64,000 bases of DNA from Bicyclus anynana (Eukaryota; Arthropoda; Insecta; Lepidoptera; Nymphalidae), in the NCBI RefSeq assembly GCF_947172395.1, contig NC_069095.1:6696001-6760000 (forward strand), written 5' to 3'. Of this stretch, positions 55,072-64,000 are shown one piece after another. Under the pieces are notes generated by a model that had not been told where the DNA came from, ran no database searches, and worked only from the letters and a program-made list of their open reading frames with translations. The position numbers and the translations under genes are program-made. The first letter of the stretch is position 1, and every line of letters starts with the position of its first letter.

Positions 55072-55401
55072 ATTTTTTTTTTTATTCTGTACAAGTCAGC
55101 CCTTGACTACAATCTCACCTGATGGTAAGTGATGATGTAGTCTAAGATGGATGCGGGCTAACTTGTTAGGAGGAGGATGAAAATCCACACCCCTTTCGGT
55201 TTCTACACGGCATCGTACCGGAACGCTAAATCGCTTGGTGGTACGTCTTTGCCGGTAAGGTGGTAACTAGCCACAGCCGAAGCCTCCCACCAGCCAGACT
55301 TGGACAAATTAAGAAAATCTCAATCTGCCCAGTCGGGGATCGAACCCAGGACCTCCGTTTTGTAAATCCACCGCGCATACCACTGCGCCACGGAGGCCGT
55401 C
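55072..55401 (-). mobile_element. SINE-B, full length
   Basis: Poly-T, perfect 3' hairpin domain (one base changed, ACAAGTCAGCCC), complete body, B-box GGTTCGATCCCCGACTGGGC and head ACGGCCTCCGTGGCGCAGTG. Confidence 0.92.
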
Positions 55402-56114
55402 AAAAAAGACGAAAAGGTCGTGGAATGACTGAATTATACAAGATCATTAATGTTTGTCATCGGAAACCATTAATTGAGTCGAATTATTGAACGATAGTCT
55501 ATAACCGTTCCATTCTACAACAGCCTCGCTGCAATGGCGTCCGATCTCCAAATCCCGTAGCATCGTTCATTGACACGTGCCAAACCTGTTCTCATGGCGA
55601 GTTTTTTTTTCTGAATGGCCGCTTCCTTTGTGAGAATAAACATATTCAAATGTTGCGATTAATTCATAGCTAGATAGTGCCTTGCTTTTATGAATGGAGG
55701 CTTCGCTTCGCTGTGTGCGTAGGCTGCCCGTACCCAATTCGTATCCGATGCACACATGCTCAGATAATTTGCATACTCGCTCGGACTTGGGAGTGCCACG
55801 TGCTGAGGTATCGAGCACAGTTACCTCTTCTATATTCGAGTCAATTTTAAATGTAAATTATATTTGAAAGTCAATTTTTACAAGTCCATCATAACTGCGT
55901 TTAATTAGGAAATATTGATATTATAATGTGTGGTGTGGCTTTTTAAATTAATATTTCAATACTTTACGGAATTAGCTAGATACATATTAAATTAAAGTTT
56001 ATGTATTTTGTTTCGTGTTAGTTTGGTCCCACGTTGTTTACCTAATAGTATAGATATGGAAAATATTGACCTTTAACCCTTCCTTAATTTACATCCAGTA
56101 ACGATTTAGATAGT
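55402..56114. other. Unassigned sequence
   Basis: Contains an 83-aa reverse frame (55567-55818) with no known family. AT-rich after 55830. Confidence 0.35.
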
Positions 56115-56302
56115 TATAGTCTGGCAAGTTCGTTGATGACACTCCCATGATATGCGGGCGACGGGGGAAAAGACTGCGTGAGTGTGAAATCGTGCGTGCG
56201 GGGAAGTGAGGTGCATCTGTCGTGGGTTTTTCACTCATCTCTACACGCCCCCCGGCCCGCGCGGACCATCGGGAGTGTAACGAACGAAATTGCCAAGCCA
56301 TA
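56115..56302. mobile_element. MITE-1, best-preserved copy
   Basis: TATAGTCTGGCAAGTTCGTT ... AACGAAATTGCCAAGCCATA, 188 bp, GC-rich interior with CCCCCGGCCCGCGCGGACC. Confidence 0.85.
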
Positions 56303-56402
56303 GTGCAGAGTTTATTTACCATCATAAATAATTAAATGTCATACATATAAATATTTTTTCTATTTATTTATTTTACATAAATCATATTATGTTTAGGTAG
56401 GT

Positions 56403-56740
56403 CATCATCATCATCATTATCAGCCGATGGACGTCCACTATTGGACTTCTTGCATGGACTTCCAAACAAATCGGTCTCGAGCCGCCAGCATCAAGCGGCT
56501 CCCTGCAACCCGCTTGATGTCCTCGGTCCACCTAGTGGGGGGTCGACTAACACTGCGCTTTCCGGTGCGGGGTCGCCATTCCAGCATCTTGGGACCCCAA
56601 CGTCCATCGGCTCTTCGAACTATGTGGCCTGCCCATTGCCACTACAGCGTCGCGACTCGCTGAGCTATGTCAGTGACTTTGGTTCGTCTGCCGATCTCCT
56701 TATTTCTGGTTCGATCAGATCAGATTAGGTAGTACTCAGA
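56403..56740 (-). mobile_element. RTE-type LINE 3' end, reverse strand
   Basis: CATCATCATCATCATTATCA (reverse tail), GCCGATGGACGTCCACTATT, then the reversed WVARRWPSV/GVRVWP-type end of the ORF up to a CGAACCAGAAATAAGGAGAT (reversed) segment. The longest RTE 3' piece in the window. Confidence 0.8.
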
Positions 56741-57299
56741 GAAATTACTTGGGGATTAGAATACTAGATCTAGAGTATATCCAACTTCTCTTCTGCTTCC
56801 CGTAGAACTTTTGCGTCACAGTTTAATAGTATGTATGTACCTAGTAATGATATCCTTGTGCAAGAAATACAATTAATACATACAAAGTTGCAGTTAAAAA
56901 TAAAATACTTGTATAAAAATAAAAAGTAATTGTTTTATATTATCTTAACGTTAACGATAAAATTGGTAGACAACTAAACGTGAAAAAAATTAAAAATTCC
57001 ATTACTGTTTAACTCCAGTACTTAAAAAGCCGAAACTATGTAGGTAATATGTTTACATAAGTAGGTATATATTTGGCTTTAATGATATTTTAAATGTAAT
57101 GTTAAGTAGGTACTAAAAATATACAGGTATAAGGTACGCATTAAAATTAAGAACAAAATAAATATTTTAATAAGTAAATATCATAAAAATTATTATTAAA
57201 TAGAATTGAAGTGTCTGTCTGTATATTAATTTTTAACAAACAATTTTTAAACAATAACCAATTTCTACACATTAAATAATCCGTAATTAAGAATATTTT
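56741..57299. other. Unassigned AT-rich sequence
   Basis: Nothing recognised. Confidence 0.4.
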
Positions 57300-57512
57300 A
57301 GGACCCAGCGCACGTTGATATTCATATCACCAACCGCATGGACACCCTGGATTCTCACCTGGACTATACCCACATGCCTTATCCTCGAAAGGAGATCCAG
57401 TCAACCACTAGACAACTGAGAGGAGATGATCCTAACTGAAGAATTTGTCCGGGGAAAAATCCAACCCACCCAGGTGGGCAATAAAGGAAACCTTGAGAAT
57501 CGTTGGTATTAC
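57300..57512. other. Less AT-rich block of unknown nature
   Basis: CATGGACACCCTGGATTCTC and CGGGGAAAAATCCAACCCAC stand out in composition. Short frames on + do not resemble a family. Could be LINE debris. Confidence 0.3.
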
Positions 57513-57524
57513 CACTCGGTCCAT

Positions 57525-57687
57525 CATCTACTGCTCACTGCTGAGCTCGAGTCTTCTCTCAGAATGAGAGGGGTTAGGACAAAAGTTCACCAATACGGAT
57601 TGGCAGACTTCACACACGCAGAGAATGAAGAAAATTCCCTGGTATACATTTCTCCTCACGATGTTTTTCCTTCAACGTTTGAGAATT
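57525..57687 (-). mobile_element. SINE-A, 5'-truncated, 12-bp target duplication
   Basis: The reverse-strand 3' part is present. The duplication CACTCGGTCCAT is at 57513-57524 and 57688-57699. The tail is short (CATCATCTACTG). Confidence 0.88.
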
Positions 57688-57724
57688 CACTCGGTCCATA
57701 CCTATCCAAAAAATAATCTTTATT

Positions 57725-58030
57725 TTGTCGCGGGGGAGGGGGGAATCTATTTTTGAGATACCCGACTTCCTGGGGGAGAAGTGGGACTTACCACTAAAAC
57801 TCCCTCGATGGCCAGCGTCATTTTAGCAGGCTTTAGGACATCACTAAAACTCGCCGGTGCCTCCGTTGCACTATGCCTCTAGTGCTCGTCTAAGAGTGAG
57901 ACTACTTCTGCTACTACCACGCATAGCTGGTTATGCCACTCTTAGTTGCTATCTTCCCGGTGTCGCAGATTATAAGCAACCAGAACCCCCACTCTGGCCT
58001 CTTACGGCCTGGACGTCCCTACTCAAGGGA
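57725..58030 (+). repeat. GC-rich block, probable repeat
   Basis: An open frame runs 57857-58273, through the inverted-repeat element that follows. Composition (Leu/Pro/Ser-rich) and overlap with a MITE argue against a gene. CACTAAAACTCCCTCGATGG and CACTAAAACTCGCCGGTGCC form an internal near-repeat. Confidence 0.35.
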
Positions 58031-58038
58031 CTATTAGG

Positions 58039-58145
58039 GTTCATTTACACGAGCAGCAACTCAACTGCAGTCGGCGACGTCTCGGCGGCAGTCAACGGCA
58101 GTAGATTGCAGTCGTCGGTAGCAGTTGTTGCTCGTGTAAATGAAC
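58039..58145. mobile_element. 107-bp MITE with 23-bp inverted ends
   Basis: GTTCATTTACACGAGCAGCA (58039) pairs with TGTTGCTCGTGTAAATGAAC (ending 58145), 22 of 23 bases. Interior CAGTCGGCGACGTCTCGGCG. Confidence 0.75.
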
Positions 58146-59042
58146 ACTTACTGGACGGACTGTCCTTGGCCGCACCACCGTCGCCGTCTCCGAGTTGGAA
58201 AAAAATCCAAAAAAGACCTACAAAGCCAAATTCTATGCGAACGAAGTCGCTGGCGTTCTATAGTAGCACATAAATTGAACAGTTGTCATGGCATAAATTA
58301 GATAGGTACCAATAGGTTGTACTTAGGCCGAGACCGGCGCCGTTGCGTGTTTGGTTAGTGTCAAGTGGACAGCGTTTGATGAGAACTGGTTCTATATAAG
58401 TTACAATAATACTGCAATTAAGTGGGCGTATTGACGTAGTCTCTTTTTGTTTATAGTCTGTTAAATATTTGAGCTTGTAGCGATGATTGCTTGAAAGCTG
58501 CGTGCACACTTGGACGCGTCTTTATCATGCATTTTCATAATTAAAACTGACATTACCTTTCATTAAGATTTTATACATCATCTGGTTATTTAAACAGACA
58601 GAGGACTACAACTCGACCCATCATGCTGCTCCAATGCAGGTTGGTGGGCTAACAGTGACAATGCTTGAAGCTTCACACGATCGCTTTAATTTTTGGTACC
58701 TAATGATAACTTTACTCTCTGAGGTATAGAGGTGTAATGCCACAAACCAGCTCCAAGCTGAGAGTTATTACTAAGAATTTCTTGGAAGAAAGAGAATATT
58801 TCATCAATGCTCAGCACACGAGTTCACGACTTCGAGATTCAGAGCAACAGAGCACCAACGACGAACGACTAGTGGACTAACAAGGCAGTATACTACTTAC
58901 TCAGACCAATTATTGTATAGGACCTGCCTATTCTGCATATTCGTAGTGAAAGTATATGATCAACGATCTAATGCGATTATAAAACTGTCTATAAAGTATG
59001 ACGTTTCATAGTCATAATCGTGTTCGTCGGTTAAAGAGCTCC
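58146..59042. other. Unassigned sequence
   Basis: A short echo of the 37.7-kb repeat at about 58615-58650; otherwise nothing. Confidence 0.35.
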
Positions 59043-59056
59043 ATATAAATATAATT

Positions 59057-59356
59057 ATCATAGCCTAGTGGACATGACCTCTGCCTCCGATTCTGGAGGA
59101 TGTGGGTTCGAATCCGGTCCGGGGCATGCACATGAAATTAAAAATCACGTGTCAAATGGTGAAGGAAAACATCTAAGGAAACCTGTATACTTACTTACCA
59201 GAGAATTTTCTTAATTCTCTGCGTGTGTGAAGTCTGCCAATCCGCATTGGGTCAGCGTGGTGGGCTATTTGCCTAACCCCTCTCATCCTAAGAGGGGTTA
59301 GGCAAATAGCCTTAAGCTCAGCAGTGAGCCGAATTTGGGCTGATGATGATGATGAT
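59057..59356 (+). mobile_element. SINE-A with target duplication
   Basis: Head ATAGCCTAGTGG, B-box intact, deletions in the body. The 11-bp duplication ATATAAATATA is at 59043-59053 and 59357-59367. Near the 3' end, CCCCTCTCATCCTAAGAGGGGTTAGG forms a palindromic switch unlike other copies. Confidence 0.88.
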
Positions 59357-59367
59357 ATATAAATATA

Positions 59368-60218
59368 CCTTTTGGTGTAGTTGAATGGTGTAAAAAAATG
59401 GGCAAAAACGTCTAGTTAGTTTATGATGTTTACCAAAACTAAGCTCGTTTTCCGCAGAAAATGACAGATGGGTTCGATACTGGTCGAGACTACGTATTAG
59501 TGGACAATAATATAATGAAGAGCCACTGAAAATAAGGAAAATACTTTTTAGCTAATTGAATGATGATACCAAAATAGATGAAATTAATTAATTTCAAGCA
59601 GATTATTAGTCAATTCTGTCACTATTAGTACTATACTTTGGAGTATAAGTACGTTGCCTTCGAAAATTAAGTAGCCAAAGTTTCACCACAACCTGATGAA
59701 TGGCTTCAGAACGCACAGAGGCCAAACATACAAACAAATATCAATTTTTATTTAAATAGAAGATGATGTTGACCCGTGTTTTCATGTGACATAACATATT
59801 TCCCAAAACATAAAAATGAATATTAATATCTATAGTTTTAACGTTACAAAATGTACCAACAATAAACGTAAATTATAGTCGTAAAGTAATTGAATGTGGT
59901 GACCCCGATAAAACATGGAACTTATGCTCGTGTAAACTGTCAGAACGGAGAGGCGCCACCTAATTATCGGCTATAAATTAGTGTATGGAGCCAAAAGTTA
60001 CGCAAATCTACATATTACATACATTATAAGAGACATTTCACACGCGTACATGAAAATGATTTACTGCATCTTTAATTACTGTCTAAAAATCTGACATTTT
60101 TAGGGATCTGTTTGTCAAAAAGATATAAACGGTTCTTTCTTGTTGTCCTTCTATCTGTCTGTGAATCCTTTTGTCTTGGGAACGATTGGAGGTACTAAGA
60201 TCTTTTCGAAGAACTTCA
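59368..60218. other. Unassigned sequence
   Basis: A short GGAGAGGCGCCACC patch at 59948; nothing recognised. Confidence 0.35.
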
Positions 60219-60447
60219 TCCTACTAATGTTATAAATGCGAAAGTTTGTATGGATGTATATTTCTTTAGACGTTTGTTACTCTTTCACGCCTCGGCTACT
60301 GAACCGAATCACCTGAAATTTTAAAGTATAGATAGATTATAGTCTGGATTAACACATAGACTACTTTGCGTAGTGATAAATCCATAGTTCCCGCGGGATT
60401 TGTATAAAACTGAACTCCACGCGGGCGAAGTCGCGGGCGTCCGCTAA
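60219..60447 (+). mobile_element. Helitron-like element, second subfamily, complete ends
   Basis: A|TCCTACTAATGTTATAAATG ... GCGGGCGAAGTCGCGGGCGT, CCGCTAA|T. Fits TC...CTRR with AT insertion. Interior ACTGAACCGAATCACCTGAAA. Confidence 0.75.
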
Positions 60448-61131
60448 TATTTCTATATGTGGTTATCTAAAACTCCTATTTTATGTCCTCCTGTTGACTA
60501 TCAGTTTACTTAAGAAATTATTACTATAAGTAATATTTTTTTTGCAGTAAGGTACATTAAGTAAGCATTAATTTCGCAAGCTATATTATTGTTTATCGAC
60601 ATTGAGGTAGTTTTTGATCTAGAAGAAATCAAATCTACCTCGATAATGATGATGTGGTATAGACCGACTGCATTTTAAAGATTATCTGTTATTGCAAAGA
60701 TGTTCGTACTCGAAGTGTACCGCTAATCTGATACGCCTTTAATCCTACCAACACGAAGCCTCATGAAGCCTTGTTTTGTTTATGCGTGAGTCAGTATGTT
60801 TTTGAAAGTGACGATTATAAATTAGCAGCGATTCTTCTCCGTTGCGACACCGGTCGAACAACTGGCAGCGGAAATGACTCGTGCCTTGCTCATCTGAGAG
60901 CTCTTGTGGCACGCGATCCCATCTATCAAGCCTCTTCTTCCTGCACTATTATTATTTACAATGTCCTAAGCGCAGTGTCATCTCATTTGCATAATATGCG
61001 TCGCTGCATTGTTATTATAGTTTTAAGTTTTAATAATGATACTTAAATATTAACTCATGACAAAACAACCTTAGGTGTGTTTGCATATGTGGTGTTACAT
61101 ACAACATCAATCAACATTATCATCATCAATA
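60448..61131. other. Unassigned sequence
   Basis: A 91-aa frame (60771-61046) lacks any recognisable domain. TTATCATCATCAATAATTTT precedes SINE-B. Confidence 0.35.
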
Positions 61132-61469
61132 ATTTTTTTTTTATTTTTTTTATTCTTTACAAGTTAGCCCATGACTACAATCTCACCTGATGGTAAGTGA
61201 TGATGCAGTCTAAGATGGAAGCAGGCTAACTTGTTAGGAGTAAGATGAAAATCCACACCCCTTTTCGGTTTCTACACGACATCGTACCGGAACGCAAAAT
61301 CGCTTGGCGGTACGTCTTTGCCGGTAGGGTGGTAACTAGCCACGGCCGAAGCCTCCCACCAGCCAGACCTGGACCAATTAAGAAAATCTCAATCGGCCCA
61401 GCCGGGGATCGAACCCAGGACCTCCGTCTTGTAAATCCACCACGCATACCACTGCGCCACGGAGGCCGT
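61132..61469 (-). mobile_element. SINE-B, full length, near consensus
   Basis: Poly-T, ACAAGTTAGCCC / GGGCTAACTTGT domain (one change), GACCTGGACCAATTAAGAAA, B-box GGTTCGATCCCCGGCTGGGC and head AACGGCCTCCGTGGCGCAGT. Confidence 0.92.
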
Positions 61470-61790
61470 TAACATTGATAAAAAGAGTAGGCCTACCTAA
61501 TGAACACTCTCGCCTTTAAGAGAGCTATACTTCACAGGGCATCAACCTGAGGTATAGACTCCACGTCACGAAAGAATTCCCGCGTCATTTGTAGACCGAT
61601 TTTGAAAATTCTTTTTTTGTTTTGAAGGGTTTGATTCCAGGGTGGTCCCATTCTTTTCATGTCAGGATTTGATGATGGTATCCTGGAGAAATCGAGGGGA
61701 ACTTTCGAAAATCGTAGAGACGGCTAGTGCGTTTGTTAGTGTTTCCATAAGGTATTTTAAACCACTACAATTTTATGAAGGTCTGGAGTT

Positions 61791-62810
61791 GGTCTGATGA
61801 TGGAGCAGAAACACAGACGATGGAACTCGTCAACGATTTACAGCAGGTAGCTTTTGTTTGGGCTTGATTTATTTGTATTGATGAGAACTTTCCACCTAGA
61901 TGGGTTGTGACTGTATTAAGGGTCTGATGATGAAGACGAAGGACAGTTAAGAGAACTCCTCAACGGTTTACAGTAGCTACCTTGTGTTTGGACTTGATAC
62001 ATTTGTGTTTATTTATTTTTATTTATTTAATTATATATAATAATTACATGTTAAAAATTAAAAGGTGCAGACATAAACTTGTTAAAGTTTTTCTGCGCAC
62101 CCTTCGCCGTTGACAATACTGTAATTAAATCTACTACTATATAATACTATAATACTAATCTACTATAAACCTAAAAATAATAAAAATTAGAAAGACAAAT
62201 CTAATTCTACAATTAAAACTACACATAAATACATAAAAACACTACGTTTAACTTAATATAACAATAATTAGAAACAAAATGTAAACAAAAACAGAAAAGG
62301 TGGGTATGAAGTGAATAAAACTGACATCTGAGTGATATTTGTATATACAGGCTGTTCATACAATAATTGGTAATACTTATGTTACTCATAGTTATTAGTG
62401 ATAAGTTTTAGATAATACTCTTTTAATTTTTGTTTTATATTTTTTATAGTTAGAATGTCTGTGTTGATGAGAACTTTCCACCTAGATGGGTTGTGACTGT
62501 ATTAGGGGTCTGGTGATGATGACGAAGGATAGTTAAGGGAACTCCTCGACGGTTCATAGTAGCTACCTTGTGTTTTGACTTGATAATTTTGTATTGATGA
62601 CAACTTTCCACCTGGATAGGTTGTGAATGTATTAAGGGTCTGGTGATGAAGATGAAGGAGAGTTAAGGGAACTCCTCTACGGTTCACAGTAGCTTCCTTG
62701 TGTTTGGACTTGATAAATTTTATATTGATGAGAACTTTCCGCCCATATGGATTGTGACTGCAAAGGGGGTCTGGTGATGAAGACGGAGGACAGTCATCTT
62801 TCACGTTTTT
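61791..62810 (+). repeat. Tandem array of 130-bp units, split by an insertion
   Basis: Unit starts GGTCTGATGATG or GGTCTGGTGATG at 61791, 61921, 62507, 62637 and 62768. Spacings are 130, 586, 130 and 131, so the second unit carries an extra 456 bp. Shared words: AACTCCTCAACGGTT, AGTAGCTACCTTGTGTTTGG, GATGAGAACTTTCCACC, GGTTGTGACTGTATTA. The final unit is partial. Confidence 0.92.
62010..62460. mobile_element. 450-bp insertion in the 130-bp tandem array
   Basis: Bordered by TGTGTT at 62004-62009 and 62460-62465. Begins TATTTATTTTTATTTATTTA and is AT-rich, with CTGCGCACCCTTCGCCGTTG near 62092. It looks like a LINE 3' UTR on the - strand, as at 44192, but without coding sequence. Confidence 0.6.
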
Positions 62811-62822
62811 CTGAATATTCAT

Positions 62823-63802
62823 ATTACGTGTGGATAAAGGGGGAGTAAAATTTTGTATATGAGTTAAGGTAGTATTTTTAAAATTGGAATTGTAGGACTT
62901 AGATACTTATCATAAGAAAATAACGTTTCAACTAATTGCTTATTAATTTTAGTTCACACTCAGTAGGTGTGCTAACACTAAAAATGAAAAAATAAAAATT
63001 TTAATAAAAAAAATTCAACTGACTTCCAACTCATAAATTAACCTAAACTAAAAAGCAAAAAATAACATCTTACCTATGTGCTACCTTCTGATCAGTTTGA
63101 AGGCGGTTCCAATCCAGTGTCATTTTAATTAAAGCCGTTTCTGAAAGAACCACATAAATTTTGTAATTTAAATTGAATTAAAACATCACTCAATTCATTC
63201 ACTCATTCAATCAGTGTGATTCGTAATCGCTGGCGCCTGTTTTGCTTAGTTACTCGCCCACGGTGTTGTTCTGTCCTGCTGCTTTTATATTTTTTGTTTC
63301 CAACTGTTTTGAATAGGTAAATGTTTGCGGTTTTACTTCCTCACTCAATTCTTAGAAAATTCAATTTATGTCTATACTATAAATCTAAGACATTTTTCAA
63401 AGCTTTTTATGTCTCTACTTATTTGACCTGAGACATTTGTCAAACCTATTTCATCTACCTAAACTATTAATTGCCTCGTTAGCCTGTGGTTAGCCTTATT
63501 GTGGGTTCGATTCTTGTGTCGGTGTATTAAGTAGATACTTACCCTACTAATAACTTTCTTTCTTGTAAAAATTTCTCAGCCCGGAGTGGGGAAATTTATG
63601 GCGTTCACCTATGTGCTCTAAAGATCACGTTAGGTCGTTAGTTCATAGTTGTCATTAACATTGTTTTGATAATAGTCGTCTATAAATAAAATAAAAATAA
63701 TAACCTTATCACCCTAACTCTACCAACACGCAGCGCGTCATACTGGTATGACTGGATGAATAAGCTGGATGAATAAGCTCCTTATAAGCGTCCCCTTAGA
63801 GT
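62823..63802. other. Unassigned sequence
   Basis: A worn tRNA-like segment (GTGGGTTCGATTCTTGTGTC at 63501) may be a SINE head. Otherwise AT-rich. Confidence 0.35.
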
Positions 63803-64000
63803 CGAGATAGCCCAGAGGATATGACCTCTGCCTCCGATTCCGGAGGGTGTGGGTTCGAATCCGGTCCGGCCATGCATCTCCAACTTTTCAGTTGTGTGCA
63901 TTTTAAGAAATTAAATATCATGTGTCTCAAACGGTGAAGGAAAACATCGTGAGGAAACCTGCATACCTGAGAATTTTCATAATTCTCTGTGTGTGTGAAG
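63803..64000 (+). mobile_element. SINE-A, runs off the window end
   Basis: Near-consensus head (GATAGCCCAGAGGATATGAC), B-box GGTTCGAATCCGGTCCGG and body up to CTGTGTGTGTGAAG. Confidence 0.9.

Noticed and set aside
57857..58273. 138-aa frame, candidate secreted protein
   Set aside because: It runs through a MITE with 23-bp inverted ends and has low-complexity Leu/Pro/Ser composition; no splice or homology support.
61226..61472. Overlapping frames on both strands rich in Arg/Pro/Gly
   Set aside because: They fall entirely inside a full-length SINE-B, as do similar frames at 12788, 46859 and 55260.

Overview
The window looks like nuclear DNA of a moth or butterfly (Lepidoptera). It is AT-rich, its genes are split by small introns with GT-AG borders, and it is densely packed with repeats typical of that order: tRNA-derived SINEs, RTE-type LINE tails ending in (GAT)n, AT-inserting Helitron-like elements, MITEs, an R2/R4-type LINE, and a nuclear copy of the mitochondrial COI barcode region. 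I cannot fix the family or species from the sequence. All family names here rest on motif recognition, not on a database search.

Only three host protein genes are supported, all between 12 and 25.2 kb. (1) A four-exon Tmem127 orthologue on + (12000-16926, 285 aa), an endolysosomal four-span membrane protein with a C-terminal PPxY motif. (2) A two-exon Nrbf2-like gene on - (22222-22613, 97 aa), consisting almost entirely of the N-terminal MIT-type helical domain of the autophagy PI3K-complex subunit. (3) A four-exon secreted PEBP-family protein on + (23889-25147, 191 aa) with a signal peptide and four cysteines. Tmem127 and Nrbf2 converge across about 5.3 kb; Nrbf2 and the PEBP gene diverge across 1.3 kb. 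Tmem127 and Nrbf2 both act around the endolysosome/autophagy system in other animals, but nothing here shows more than proximity. Both have a cluster of TGTCA/TGACA words near the translation start.

0-12 kb is repeats: RTE LINE debris, SINEs, a 2.2-kb broken R2/R4-type retrotransposon on - (4081-6290) with reverse transcriptase, zinc-knuckle and restriction-like endonuclease parts, and two striking perfect inverted repeats (6381-6465, 10433-10499). 17-22 kb holds a 1.05-kb element with roughly 300-bp terminal inverted repeats and several MITEs. 25-64 kb has no recognisable host gene. It is a graveyard of SINEs (many with clear 11-15 bp target duplications), Helitron-like elements (some adjacent or nested), two tandem arrays (about 60-bp units at 51.1 kb; 130-bp units at 61.8-62.8 kb split by a 450-bp insertion) and the COI NUMT at 54.8-55.0 kb. 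A long stretch at 35.0-35.8 kb is free of recognised repeats and could be regulatory, but I have no direct evidence for that.
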